From Neurospora crassa OR74A (lineage: Eukaryota; Ascomycota; Sordariomycetes; Sordariales; Sordariaceae): a stretch of 64,000 nt of DNA. Positions within the stretch are counted from its first letter, which is position 1; each line of letters opens with the position of its first letter. Of the stretch, positions 35,310 through 45,813 are shown piece by piece. The notes under the pieces were generated by a model. It searched no databases, was not told where the DNA came from, and saw only the letters and a list, made by a program, of their open reading frames with translations. The DNA lies in contig NC_026505.1 in the NCBI RefSeq assembly GCF_000182925.2, positions 5,766,001-5,830,000 on the forward strand. The letters run 5' to 3'. The position numbers and the translations under genes are program-made.

Positions 35310-36664
35310 ATGGCGTCGTCGCAAATGAGCTATGCCCCCACGTTGGGCAAGCTCCTCAAGTCTCTCAACACTCAGCCCTTGGAGGCTTCTATCGAGGCTC
35401 TTATTTAGTACGCCTACGCCTGCTTCATATCTATCTTATATCAGATCCTAACATGGTTGGGCAGCCTCCTAAAACGTCGCCAAGTCAAGGGCGATGATGT
35501 CGCCAATGCCACAGCCCATATGCTGCTCCAGGTCGTCGCCAAGTCTAAGTGGCAGAACGTCGATCAGCTGCTCGCAAAGGTCTCCAACACCGGCCACAGA
35601 CTTGCCCAAGCTGCTCCCACTGAGCAAGTCATCGGCAACGTTGTCCGCCGAGTAATGGGTCTTATTCGTGATGAGGCTTCCGAGGACAGAAATGCCGACG
35701 AGATGGGCGACTCAGTATCCGACCTCTCCCAGCTGCCCACAACGCCCACCATTTCCACAAGGCCAGGCCCCACGCCCCTCCGCGCCGCGACTCTCCCCAT
35801 GTCCAAGTCCATGTTCAACCTTCTCTGCGTCTCAGAGACCGCACAGTCACCAGTTACCGGCGCATCTACCCCCATGTCCCAGGGCGCATCTGCCAACATG
35901 CATGCCCTACGGTCCGAAGTTATCGATGGCATCGAAGAGATTATGGACGAGATCAGCCAGGCGGACGACCAGATTGCGGGTTTCGCGGACATCCAGATTC
36001 ACCCCGGCGATTACGTGCTCGCCTACCTCCCCTCCCCAACAGTCGAGAGATTCCTCCTCAAAGCCGCAGCAAAGAGGAGGTTTACCGTGTTCATCGCCAG
36101 CGCTGAGCGTCAAAAACCCGGCGAGGTGCCCCATGCTGCCCTACGGAAGAAGCTCAACGGTCTCGGGGTCAACGCCATCAGCCTGGCTAGCAACGGCTTG
36201 ATGGCCTATATGCCTAGGGTGAACAAGGTCGTTATCAGCGCCAAGGCCGTATATGCGAACGGCGGTATTTCCACAGAGAGTGGGTGCAGTACTGCTGCTA
36301 GGGCAGCGCAGGAGTACTCCAAGCCCGTTATCGTTCTAAGCGGTGTTTACAAGTTCTGCCCCGTAGATCCGTCGGACGATGGGACCGAGTTCGAGCAGGG
36401 AGATTCTTCGACGTATGTCGACTATGCCGACGGTGAGGCCGTCGATGCCCTCGAGGTAGAGAACATCGTGGGCGAGTACCTGCCACCCCAATACGTCGAT
36501 GTATACCTAACAAACCTGTAAGCCCTGAACCCATAATTTTGATGACTGAAGAACCCCAACACTAACAACTTTACAGTGGCCCCCAAACACGAGATCATCT
36601 TGCCACCATCATGGCCGACCATTACAAGCTCGAAGATATGGGCTTGTCTTTGCATCTGCCTTAG
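35310..36664 (+). CDS. gcd7: Translation initiation factor eIF2B beta subunit (Gcd7)
   Basis: Three exons, 35310-35407, 35465-36517 and 36577-36664, encode 412 residues (yeast Gcd7 has 381). Introns are 57 and 59 nt with GTACGC and GTAAGC donors. The N-terminal helical domain includes ALIYLLKRRQVKGDDVANAT. The Rossmann-like domain shows IHPGDYVLAYLPSPTVERFL, FIASAERQKPGE, VNAISLASNGLMAYMPRVNKV, AKAVYANGGISTESG, and ends GPQTRDHLATIMADHYKLED. An insert of about 50 Pro/Thr/Ser-rich residues near 100-150 explains the extra length. eIF2B exchanges GDP for GTP on eIF2. The beta subunit belongs to the regulatory core (alpha, beta, delta) that senses eIF2 alpha phosphorylation. The last exon completes the conserved C-terminus. 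Confidence 0.93.
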
Positions 36665-37755
36665 AAGCCGAAGAGAAAAAAATGAAGAAAATAAAAAGAC
36701 GCGGTTAATAATGTATCATGCTGCCGGTCCAATGCAATACTCGTTCAAATACCTCTCGACTGTTCCTGGTTCAACCTGGCCGACCAATATGCGTTCCGAA
36801 AATACAACATCGTGCGTTGCATATATGTCAACTGAAGAGTCATATCTGTACCCATAAACTTGTTTGTTCCTTATCATCGTGCATATTTCGGTAGTCCCGA
36901 TGGCGAGGTTTTGCGGATTCACCGGACTCAGTAGCTTTGGACGCTGGCAGAGGCTTCGACGGGCATGGTTAGATGGGGTGAAGGGACAAGATGTGTCGCT
37001 TTTTCTTGCTGGGCCGCCATCGAACTTAAGGATCTAGATGAGTGCAGTACAGCATCACGTAAGGATATCGTATATAAGCAGGAATCGGGGCCTCCGCTGC
37101 GGACATCGGATGCTGTTATGTCGGACTTCATCTGCGCGCCGAAATATATTTCCCTGGAAAATACATCTCCCTGCACAGGGAGTCTGACAGATACTTAAAC
37201 TTGCCCATCCATTCTCTTTCCACTCGAATTAATTCCCTCTCTTTTTCTCGTCATCCGTCTACGTACTCGGTTCCTCGCTCCTTAGGTCATTTATCCACGT
37301 AAATCAATACATCAACGGCTTGTCCTTACTTCACGATCCTTCAGACACCGATACTTGTCTATCGCGTCCCTTTCTTCGAGCGGGAGTCATTCTCCGTCTT
37401 CTCCAGCTCCTTTTTCATACCATCCACGTGACTGTTTGGGGCTACATCCTCACGGTCTACGCTCGAACGGCCTACACACGTACGGTCTATATACCTACAC
37501 TACACACAACCACTGTTCAAGACTCCTACAGTGCAAATCCCCACGGGTCATTACCTCCGATCATGATCCCATAGTCTATCCATCTACGACCTACATACCT
37601 ACCTACGATCCGTACACCGACGGTCCAAAAACCCACGACCATCGTCCACATAGCTCAACCCGTTACCTCCTCGGGGAATCCGCTCCAACCTCAAATCATA
37701 CGCTCGCTCGGCCGGATCGCGATAATCCAACCAGTCAAAGTCAACTACCACCAAA
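36665..37755. other. Intergenic region with long CT/AC-rich leader
   Basis: No gene seen in the left part. TATATAAG occurs at 37069, and from about 37200 the plus strand is CT- and AC-rich up to the ATG at 37756. A TACG/CTAC-rich patch at about 37450-37620 has imperfect short repeats. Confidence 0.45.
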
Positions 37756-38915
37756 ATGTCACACGCACGCTCCTCGTTTTTATTTCAAGTCCTCTCCCTT
37801 TCCACCGACACCCCCACGACTTCTTTCACTAGCCCCCCGCAAGAACAACCTGCCACCGCTGCCGCCGCATATCCTCCTCTCGGCTCTCCGAGAAGTGCAC
37901 CCACAGACTGGCCCGACGAAGCGGAGGAGATAATCTGCTACTACAAAAAGATGCGCGAAGAAGGCAACTCACCCCTCCTTGACCCCGCGAGGGTACCTGA
38001 TGATGTTTATATGGGTATGGAGGAGGACATCAAGAACCGGCGCCTTTTGAATAAATGGAAGAAGAGAAGAGATCTCGACGATTTTAGGAAGTTTGTTATG
38101 GATTACTTTGGGATTGTTGAAGAGAGAGAGGAAGAAGAAGAAGAAGAAGGACTCGAGGAAGAAGAAGAGGAGGACGATGAAAAGGACCTTGAAGAATACG
38201 AAGACCTCGAAGATGACCTTGAAGAAGACCTCTCGGACCTCGAAGACCTTGAAGAATACGAAGACCTCGAAGACGACCTTGAAGAAGACCCCTCGGACCT
38301 CGAAGACGACCTTGAAGAAGACCTCTCGGACCTCGAAGAAGACCTCTCGGGCCTCGAAGAAGACCTCTCGGGCCTCGAAGAAGACCTCTCGGGCCTCGAA
38401 GAAGACCTCTCGGACCTCGAAGACGACCTTGAAGAAGACCTCTCGGACCTCGAAGACGACCTTGAAGAAGACCTCTCGGACCTCGAAGACCTTGAAGACG
38501 AACACCTCGAGGAAAAAGATGACTCAGAAGACGACTGGGACCCCATCTCAGACCTGGAAGATTTCTCATTCTATAATGACGAGGAACACGATGACGAGGA
38601 ACACGATGACGAGGAACACGATGACGAAGAACACGATGACGAAGAACACGATGACGAGGAATACAATAACGAAGAACACGATGACGAAGAACACAATAAC
38701 GAAGAACACGATGACGAAGAACACGATGCCGATGAACACGATTACTACAGCGATATTATTGAGGGGCTCTCCGACTACGAGCTTCACATCCGCAACATCA
38801 TCCTATACTTGCACTTGAGAAGCCACGTCGAGCCATTACCCTGGCGTACCCTCCGCTCCATGGCCGAGCTGCACGCCAGCCTGCTTGGCGACATACGAGA
38901 TGCCTATCATGCCAG

Positions 38916-38982
<67 letters not shown>

Positions 38983-39213
38983 CGGGACCGCCTTTACAGG
39001 TCAAACGCCGAACCAGGCGCAGCAGAGATCATACGGCGGGCGGCAATAGCAACGGCGTCAAATGCGGAATCTATGCGCTTGTTACGGGACTACCGTGCTC
39101 GTCTCCGCGCTGAATTGCAAGAGGCTTGTCGGGCTAGGGAGGTCAGGCGAAGTCTGGCAAGGATGTCAGAGGCAGCAATAGTAGCAGACTTGGCAGCATT
39201 GAACGGCTGGTAG
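37756..39213 (+). CDS. Acidic-repeat and polyQ protein, hypothetical (485 residues)
   Basis: A single exon with a strong start context (CACCAAAATGTC). Residues 1-50 are Ser/Thr/Pro-rich. Residues 50-120 look like folded sequence (WPDEAEEIICYYKKMREEGN, NRRLLNKWKKRRDLDDFRKF). Residues 121-260 are tandem acidic repeats of the EEDLSDLEDDL type. About 275-330 is a second repeat built from HDDEE units. A short normal segment follows, then 22 consecutive Gln (388-409, all CAA), and the C-terminal 75 residues are Arg/Ala-rich helix (RRAAIATASNAESMRLL, DYRARLRAELQEACR). The flanking unique segments have ordinary codon use, so I consider the gene real. No family recognised. The highly acidic centre would suit a histone- or RNA-protein-binding chaperone, but that is speculation. 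Confidence 0.6.
38197..38506 (+). repeat. Acidic-codon tandem repeats (LEEDLSDLEDD units)
   Basis: Repeats of 21-33 bp built on GACCTTGAAGAAGACCTCTCG and GACCTCGAAGA, arranged in several higher-order blocks. All unit lengths are multiples of three, so the frame is kept. Near identity between copies points to recent slippage or unequal exchange. Confidence 0.9.
38577..38740 (+). repeat. 15-bp GACGAGGAACACGAT-type tandem repeat
   Basis: About ten copies of a 15-bp unit encoding HDDEE, with variants AAYNNEE and DADE. It keeps the coding frame of the host ORF. Confidence 0.9.
38917..38982 (+). repeat. (CAA)22 polyglutamine tract
   Basis: Twenty-two uninterrupted CAA codons with no CAG. Pure triplet purity indicates an unstable tract whose length is likely polymorphic. 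Confidence 0.95.
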
Positions 39214-39674
39214 TGATAGAAGCAGCAGTAGGTAGGGAAGTGTGGGGAGCTTTTTTTTTTTTTTTTTGTGGTGTTGGGTATATACTTGCTTTAAAAGAGA
39301 AGTTATGATAGCGAAATGGAGCAGATTGAGTGATTGTTGCTTTTGACTTACTTTGTGTTTCGGCAATTACTTGTAAGAAAAAAAAACTGTGGTAATGATT
39401 CCGACTTTCCGAGATCGACGAGAGCATAGGTAAATGTTGACGAGTCTAGTGCGTCTTGTAGCTGTTACCTTTGCATTTCGAGTTTATATAGATACCTCCG
39501 ATATGTTGCTCCTCGTCGCAAAGTTCGTAGTGTGGATCGATCTGTCTTGTGTTGTGGACATTCTCAAAGATGTATTCCGAGTACTCAGCTTGAATACTTG
39601 CAGACAAAGAGTGCTACCGAAAATCATTTGAACTGTATCTTATGTACTAATAATCTCTATTGACTTTTACACAC
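39214..39674. other. Convergent intergenic region
   Basis: About 460 bp between the polyQ ORF and the YciI-domain gene. It includes a T run near 39251-39267. No gene seen. Confidence 0.5.
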
Positions 39675-40723
39675 CTATTGCTTCTGCTCGTATTGCTGAC
39701 CAGGAACAGGGAAGCGGAAGGCGCACTTGAAGGGCCACATCTGAGCCTATATTATATCATTTATAATTCGCATTAGCATCCACACCTGAACCTTTGACGC
39801 ATCACGTTCCTCCAAGACTGTCGAGACTTCTACTACGTAGCTTTCTAAAAGGCAGCAGAATGAACTGAGGACAGGGGAAGAAAGCTTACGTTGTCAACGT
39901 CCCAAACGCCCTTTTGGGCATACACATCGTCCTTGAGGATCTTGATCACCTCCTCGCGGCTCTCGGCGACTAGGACAATGGTGCTGCCGGCGAACTTGAA
40001 GGTCTTGGGGTCGTCGGAGGTAGGGGGCTCGGAGAGAACGGCGCCTTTTGAGTATGTTAGCACTCGTCTCTATTGATACAAGGGAAGGGTTCATGTGTGT
40101 GTAAGACGAGAGCATGTGTATGAGATCAAGCAGGTGCAGAGTTATCAAGAACCCCCCCAGAGCTGGGGAGTGGTGCACTGTTGAAGGTATTCTAAGGTGA
40201 AGTGAAAGTCAAACGAGACGGAGTGAAGTGATGTAAAGTATAACTTGAGAAAAAGACCTACCGCCCATCTGGAAACACCCATTATCGACGTTCTTGCCGA
40301 GACCGGCAAAGTGATCACTATATCCCCAACACATTCAGTCAGTAACCTCTTCGCACTCATTCTCTACCTACTGTAATCAAACAGATGAGTGCAAACTCAC
40401 GGGCGAACCTCCAACCTCTTCTCGCCAACGCCCTCAAAGTCCGGCACGACAACGAGCCACTCAATCTTCTTTCCGGCGGTGGTAGTAGAGGTAGAGGTAG
40501 CCATTGTTCGGATATGATGATGTCTCTGACTAAAGAAGAAGTTGTTGGAGATGCGGGGTGATGATGATTCGGGGTTCGTGACGGTAGTTGAAGAAGAGTT
40601 GAAGAATGATAACGTGGAGGAGAAAAAGAAAGATGATGATGGGCGGCGGCTAAAGCGGCTGTTCAAGTTGCTGTGGAGAGCTTGTCCGAGTTGGAGGGTG
40701 CGAGATCGGGAGGAGGAGGCCAT
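39675..40723 (-). CDS. YciI-domain protein, probably with mitochondrial presequence (201 residues)
   Basis: Four exons on the minus strand: 40723-40401, 40317-40262, 40044-39890 and 39746-39675. Introns are 83, 217 and 143 nt. From the second in-frame ATG (40504, residue 74) the protein starts MATSTSTTTAGKKIEWLVVV and continues PDFEGVGEKRLEVRPDHFAG, GCFQMGGAVLSEPP, FAGSTIVLVAESREEVIKIL, KDDVYAQKGVWDVDN and AQMWPFKCAFRFPVPGQQ, the compact ferredoxin-like YciI fold. The first 73 residues from the upper ATG are Ser/Arg/Phe-rich with almost no acidic residues (MASSSRSRTLQLGQALHSNL), like a mitochondrial targeting peptide. YciI proteins are poorly understood small enzymes or accessory domains. Function here is unknown. 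The third acceptor (CAAAAG) is weak, but the frame and domain continue cleanly. Confidence 0.82.
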
Positions 40724-41489
40724 AGTTATGGTCTGACTTTAGAGATAAGTGAGTGTACTGGAATCAAGGACGGATACGTTCGGTACAAAAGTTGCGTGCG
40801 TTGCGAAAGAAAAAAAAAGGAGGGGTTACTGTACTAGCTAGGTAGGTATACGGGATAATACCCGAGCTAAATGTTACAGTGTCTCAACGAAGGAAGCCGA
40901 AGAGGTTGGCTTTTGTTTACTTTTGGCTGCTAGTTGCACTGCCACGGAGTACAATCTGGTGCTAGTTTGTTTGTTAGCTCGGTACCCAGGGGTATTTCTG
41001 CGAAATTGGATGAGATCCGATCTGAATTGTCTCACACCAATCAACAAGGTTCAATGTGTTATATTCTATCTGAAAATAAGCATATTCGTATCCAAATTCC
41101 ACTTTCGTCGAATGATGCCACAAATCAACTAAATATAGTACGTCTAAGGAAGTTGATACTAGGTCTCGAGCTAACAGTCTAACCAGTATTGAACTGTATC
41201 CTCCGGGGTAATCCGGAGATGGTGGGTCTAGCGTAGCGTGGGTTTAATGTGGCCGTAGAGGTACCTATCTGCGCTACGAACGACATGTCCAGACATCACA
41301 GTTCGGACAACAATTACACAGAAGATTGTTTAACTGGCACTTTAACTTCTTTTTCATCATTCGTAAAGCAGCTTCTAGACGTATCCGTTCTTTTTCCAGC
41401 TCTGGCGTTTCAACTCGGCTTGAGATCATACCATGGCCGTTCCCCCCACCCCAGTTTACTTCCAAGCACTAAGTATGTACTCGTCCACC
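40724..41489. other. Intergenic region between two minus-strand genes
   Basis: About 770 bp, relatively AT-rich in the centre. It holds the promoter of the YciI gene and the 3' side of the UBX gene. No gene seen. Confidence 0.45.
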
Positions 41490-42612
41490 CTAATTGACAA
41501 TGAGCACCGCACTGGGAACCAACCCAGCCTCCTTCAGCGTCTGGCCAAAGTCCACTCCGGCTTGCCACGTCTTCCGGGGGAACGTCGTAGAGAAGCTCGC
41601 AACCGGGACTCCGTTCTCCGACTCCAACTGCTGAGCAAGCTCAAACAGCGTGGCATCCGCAGCCAGTGTCTTCATAACATTTCCCTTGGCAGTTTGCAAC
41701 CTCAGACGAGCCTCATTGTGGGAGGCAGCCGGCTTCGAAGCAGCCGGCGCAGCGGCGGCGGCAGCAGGCGCGGTTGAGGGAGCGGCCGGAGCTCTACCCT
41801 CGCGAAGCGCCTTTGCTTCCTCCTCCTTGCGCCTCCTCTCGGCCTTGTCGGCTTCGATCTTGGCCTTGATGCGTTTCTTGGCCTCGATGTCGTCGAGCTT
41901 CTCTTGACGCTTGCGGGCAGCCTCCTTCATTTGCTCTTTACGCGCCAGCTCCTCCTTCATGTCTTGTGATTCCTTGGTAGCCTTGCGCTTGATTTGCTAT
42001 ACATATTTGTTAGCATGCTTGGAATGCGGCTGGGGACATTCTGACATCGTACCTCATTGCGCTTCTGCTCCTCCTTGTCAACAAGTGCCTGCCTCTCCCG
42101 CTTCTCCGCGAGCTTTTGGCGGAGCTCCTCCAGCCTTTGCTTCTTCTCTTCCTCCGTTAGAGGAGCAATTTCTTCGGTAGATTCGGAGAAGTCGGTGTGC
42201 TGACTATGGTAGAGTTAGCTTGGTGCCACAAACACGGATACATTGGTAAAGAGACTGACGTCTTGGAAGCATGGAAGGCGGCAAGATCTCCGTTCTTGAA
42301 CCTCTTGCCGCAATCGTTGCAAACAAGGGACTTGGCGCCCTCGGGAATGGGGGAGCCATCATCCTCTTCGTCGTCGTCGGCCTTGGCAGTGGCGGCAGAG
42401 GCAGCGCTGGCCTGTAGCTCCTCCAAGGACTTGTCCTGGTTCTCCTCAAGCCAGGTGAGGGCTCCTTGCACTGCTAGTTGTCAATATCACATTCGCGTCA
42501 CAAATGTAAGCGTTCGGGAGGACTGACAGCCACCGGACTTCTTGACGGCGAGCTCGGCGCGGGCGCGCTCGAAACCCATGTCGATCAGAACCTCGAGATC
42601 TGTTTGGCCCAT
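41490..42612 (-). CDS. UBA-zinc finger-UBX protein, Cdc48/p97 adaptor (UBXN1/SAKS1-like)
   Basis: Four exons, 42612-42528, 42470-42260, 42203-42053 and 41996-41490, encode 317 residues. Introns are 56-57 nt. The N-terminal UBA domain (residues 1-45) shows LEVLIDMGFERARAELAVKK and LQGALTWLEENQD. A C2H2-type finger follows at about 77-100 (CNDCGKRFKNGDLAAFH then KTQH). A long Lys/Glu/Arg-rich coiled coil spans about 110-210, an Ala/Pro-rich linker comes next, and the C-terminal UBX domain (about 237-317) contains the p97-binding TFPR loop and VLIVN end. UBXN1-type proteins bind ubiquitin chains through UBA and Cdc48/p97 through UBX, acting in proteasomal handling of ubiquitinated clients. The UBA helix is split by the first intron. 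Confidence 0.9.
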
Positions 42613-44045
42613 TTTGATGATTCTTGATTTGGTTGGTTGATGAGAAAGATATGGTCGCTACTATAGATTAGGTGTTTAAATGGAGTGGACGGGACTGGTC
42701 TTGATTGTTATAGTAGGTTGTTGCTGGGGATGAAATAGTGGCAACTCGGAATTGGTGCAGTCAAGTCCACTACCATAAGGAGGGGTTCAATCAAAAGATG
42801 CGAAGCTGTCAACAGTTCGGATAGAAGCAGACGGACGGGTACGTAGTAGCGATTCCCTGCACTAAAACGCTGCCAGGTTTCAACAGACGAACACTTTGGC
42901 CTTCTTTTGGAACCCAACTTTGGAATATCGTCTTACGTTTCCAACAGAAATTCAGACTGCCCACGTGAATGTTGTTGTTGTTATTGTTATTGTCGTCGCC
43001 GTCGTCATCATCGATAAAGTGAACGCTTCGCGATATGGCCAGGCTGCCCGGGGCACGTCATTCACAAACAACACAACACCCTTGTCCGTTGGGTGCCCTG
43101 GGTTGCTTTGACAGTGGTGCCAGCGTTGCCGGCAGCTGGAAATGGCCAGTGACAAACTGACAATTGCCCAATTTGTAGCCAAATGACAGTCGGCATCACC
43201 TGTTTCTCCGACTGTGACCCTTAATTTCAGTGGAGATACGTGGACCCCACGCGACAACCTACCATACGGGCCTCGTCTCCTCGTCTACCTAGAGGTATCC
43301 AACGGCAGGCTCGCCCGGCCAGGCAGCGGGTGGACATAGCATTCGGGTCGGGAAAGAGCTGGGAGCTTTTGAGATTCTCACTGAAAGGTTCATTCCTCTG
43401 GGGTTGGGGTCCAGTCAGGTATGAGATCAGCACGGACCCAGATACCTAGGTACCTCTGAGGTGCTCTTGGCTCGGTTGGGTCTTGGCTTGAATCCGGGCA
43501 TTTTTGCAGTCTCGTCGCCTGGCTGGCGCCCTCCTGGAAACACCTACCTAGGCTAGGTAGGTAGGTAGGTACACTAAGTACTGCTGGCTTAGTTGTGTCC
43601 AGGTTGGTCTGTCCAGCGCGCGTCGGACCGCCGTCACTGTTGAATGTCGTAACACATCATCTCCCTCTCTCTCGTCTTCGTAATATTATCACTCCAGGTT
43701 CCAGCTTCTTCTTCTTCTTGTATTTTACCACACCTCACAACATCTATCCATTTTTCACTTCGGGCTGCTACCTAACATTTTCTTGTGACGACGACTACTG
43801 AACTCTCCGCGGTCTCGCTGTCTGGCCCGATAAATCAGATTCACATTGCCCTTGTCTGGCATATTTCGCGAACCTGTCTAATACGTCAAACTCCATCCCC
43901 CATCCCTTTATTTCCCCCCCACCGGGTATACTAGGGACGGCCAATAATCCCCCGGCAACATTTCCCGTCATCCCATCGCGAAATCCAAGTCGCTCTAGAT
44001 TTTCCCAAAACCACCAAACCACGTAGAGCCCAACCGATCGCCAAC
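42613..44045. promoter_or_regulatory. Divergent upstream region between the UBX gene and the VAP gene
   Basis: About 1.4 kb with no gene recognised. It contains TAGGTAGG repeats at about 43548-43572 and GTTGTTATTGTT repeats near 42971-42992. CT-rich sequence from about 43660 to 44045 looks like the VAP leader. Confidence 0.5.
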
Positions 44046-45331
44046 ATGTCCGTCGAAATCGATCCCCTCGAGCTGGGTTTCCGCAGTACGTCGTCCCTTC
44101 GCAAACAGCACCATCGGCCCAGATTCCCTCTAGGATCTCCCATCGTCTGACCAGAAATTAGGGCCCTTTACTGTGGAAGTTTCGCAGATCCTCAGGATCA
44201 GGAATCCCAATACCTCTCCGGTTGCCTTCAAGGTATGTGTGGACATCAACACGCGTTATTGTCGTGGTTGAGTGTCACTCGACATATGTGTTAACATGCT
44301 CTCGTACAGGTCAAAACCACCGCTCCCAAGCAGTACGTCTACGTCCCTTCCTCGGCAATGCGCCGCAGCGCAAACGAATCACCGGTCCAAGGATATACAG
44401 ACACTTACCAACTCCCTCTTCAGATACTGCGTCCGCCCCAACTCGGGTCGCATTGAGCCCGGTCACGATGTCGAAGTTTCCGGTCAGTCCTCGAATCGCC
44501 GACACCATGTCCAAACTTACGGTCTCGTGACTAACTTCCCTTTCAGTCCTCCTCCAGGCCATGAAGCAGGAGCCCCCCTCGGACGCCCGATGCCGCGACA
44601 AGTTCCTCGTCCAGTCTGTTGCCATCACCGGTGACAAGGAGTTCACCAACGTTGCCCAGATTGTGCGTATAACTCAAACAGAGGAGGACGAAAATGAAAA
44701 TGAGTGCTGACAAATACATCATACAGTGGGATGGTGTCGACAAGTCCCAGGTTCAGGAGAAGAAGATCCGCGTTCTCTGGCTGCCACCCTTTGGAGAGGA
44801 GACCACCTCCCCCGTGGCTGCCACCCCTATCCGTCCCTCGACGTCGAGCCGGGTACGTGTACCTTTCGCCTACATACCCCTGGCAGCGTACCATCAAGGA
44901 AATAAAATTAACTTTCACATGCGCAGGCCGAGGAGACCCCTGCTCCTTTCACATCGCCCAGCGAGACCCGATCTTCGACGGTCGACACCCGCGATATTAA
45001 ACAAGAGTCCGACGTCGGCGAGAACTTCCAGTCGACTGTTGCGGCCGTCGCATCGACAGCACAGCATACCGCTTCCGAGACGTACGAGCAGTTGAAGGAA
45101 CAGTTGGCCAAGGCTCAGGCGACCATCGCATCTCTCCAGAACGACGCCGCCAGCGGTCTGAGACAGAGGAAGGCGGCTGTGGCTGACGCGGTGGGCGAGC
45201 AGGCGTCGAACGTACAGGCGACCGCTCAGGACCTCGCGCAATCAGCGAGGCAAGGCACCGAGGGCGTGCCAGTCCAGATTGCGGCGGTCCTCTGCTTGGT
45301 CAGCTTCCTGCTGGCCTATATCTTCTTCTAG
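44046..45331 (+). CDS. scs2: VAP family ER membrane-contact protein (Scs2-like, MSP domain)
   Basis: Seven exons: 44046-44085, 44162-44232, 44310-44332, 44424-44482, 44547-44662, 44727-44852 and 44927-45331, totalling 279 residues. The third exon is only 23 nt. The MSP domain spans about 1-125: MSVEIDPLELGFRRPFTVEV, RIRNPNTSPVAFKVKTTAPK, QYCVRPNSGRIEPGHDVEV, CRDKFLVQSVAI. The VKTTAPKQYCVRPNSG block is the FFAT-binding signature. A linker and a coiled coil (YEQLKEQLAKAQATIASLQN) lead to a C-terminal tail anchor, AAVLCLVSFLLAYIFF. VAP proteins hold FFAT-motif lipid-transfer proteins at ER contact sites and affect phosphoinositide and inositol regulation. Intron density is the highest in the window. 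Confidence 0.95.
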
Positions 45332-45656
45332 TGCTGCAACGAAACACCCGGTTCCATTTTTTTCTTGTCATCGCGAAGGCTGCTGCTCCTCCAGTACGCC
45401 CAGGGTTTCACACACAATACAACAACGTAATCCTTTCCTGTCTTTTTCTTTTTTCGTTTCTCGGTTTTCATATATCGTTTCACTCACTACTAAAAACTTT
45501 GTCTTTATTCCCTTTGTCGTTGGGGGGTGGTGGATAGAGTGGCAGGCCCAGGGGTGTATTCTAGGGATCTGAAGTAGGCAGCGCAGGAAGAGGAAGAAGA
45601 CAAGAGAAACAAACACGCGTGGTTCGGGGTTCGGTTTTGTCTTGCTCGTAGGGGAG

Positions 45657-45681
45657 GAGGTGAGGTGAGGTGAGGTGAGGT
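45657..45681. repeat. GAGGT pentamer repeat, 5 copies
   Basis: Five consecutive GAGGT units downstream of the VAP gene. Confidence 0.85.
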
Positions 45682-45758
45682 GGACGAGCTGATGCGGATC
45701 TCTTTGTTGTGTGTTCATTACAACCGGTTCTGCAAATTGCTCCGGGTACAACGAGCGG

Positions 45759-45813
45759 GCTATGCTATGCTATGCTATGTTAGGCTAGGCTAGGCTATGC
45801 TATGCTATGCTAG
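45759..45813. repeat. CTATG/CTAGG pentamer array
   Basis: About eleven pentamers alternating in blocks: CTATG copies, then CTAGG copies, then CTATG again. The blockwise variation suggests slippage with a spreading point variant. Confidence 0.85.

Noticed and set aside
45759-45813. Pentamer array as an interstitial telomere
   Set aside because: The unit is CTATG/CTAGG, not the TTAGGG of filamentous ascomycete telomeres.
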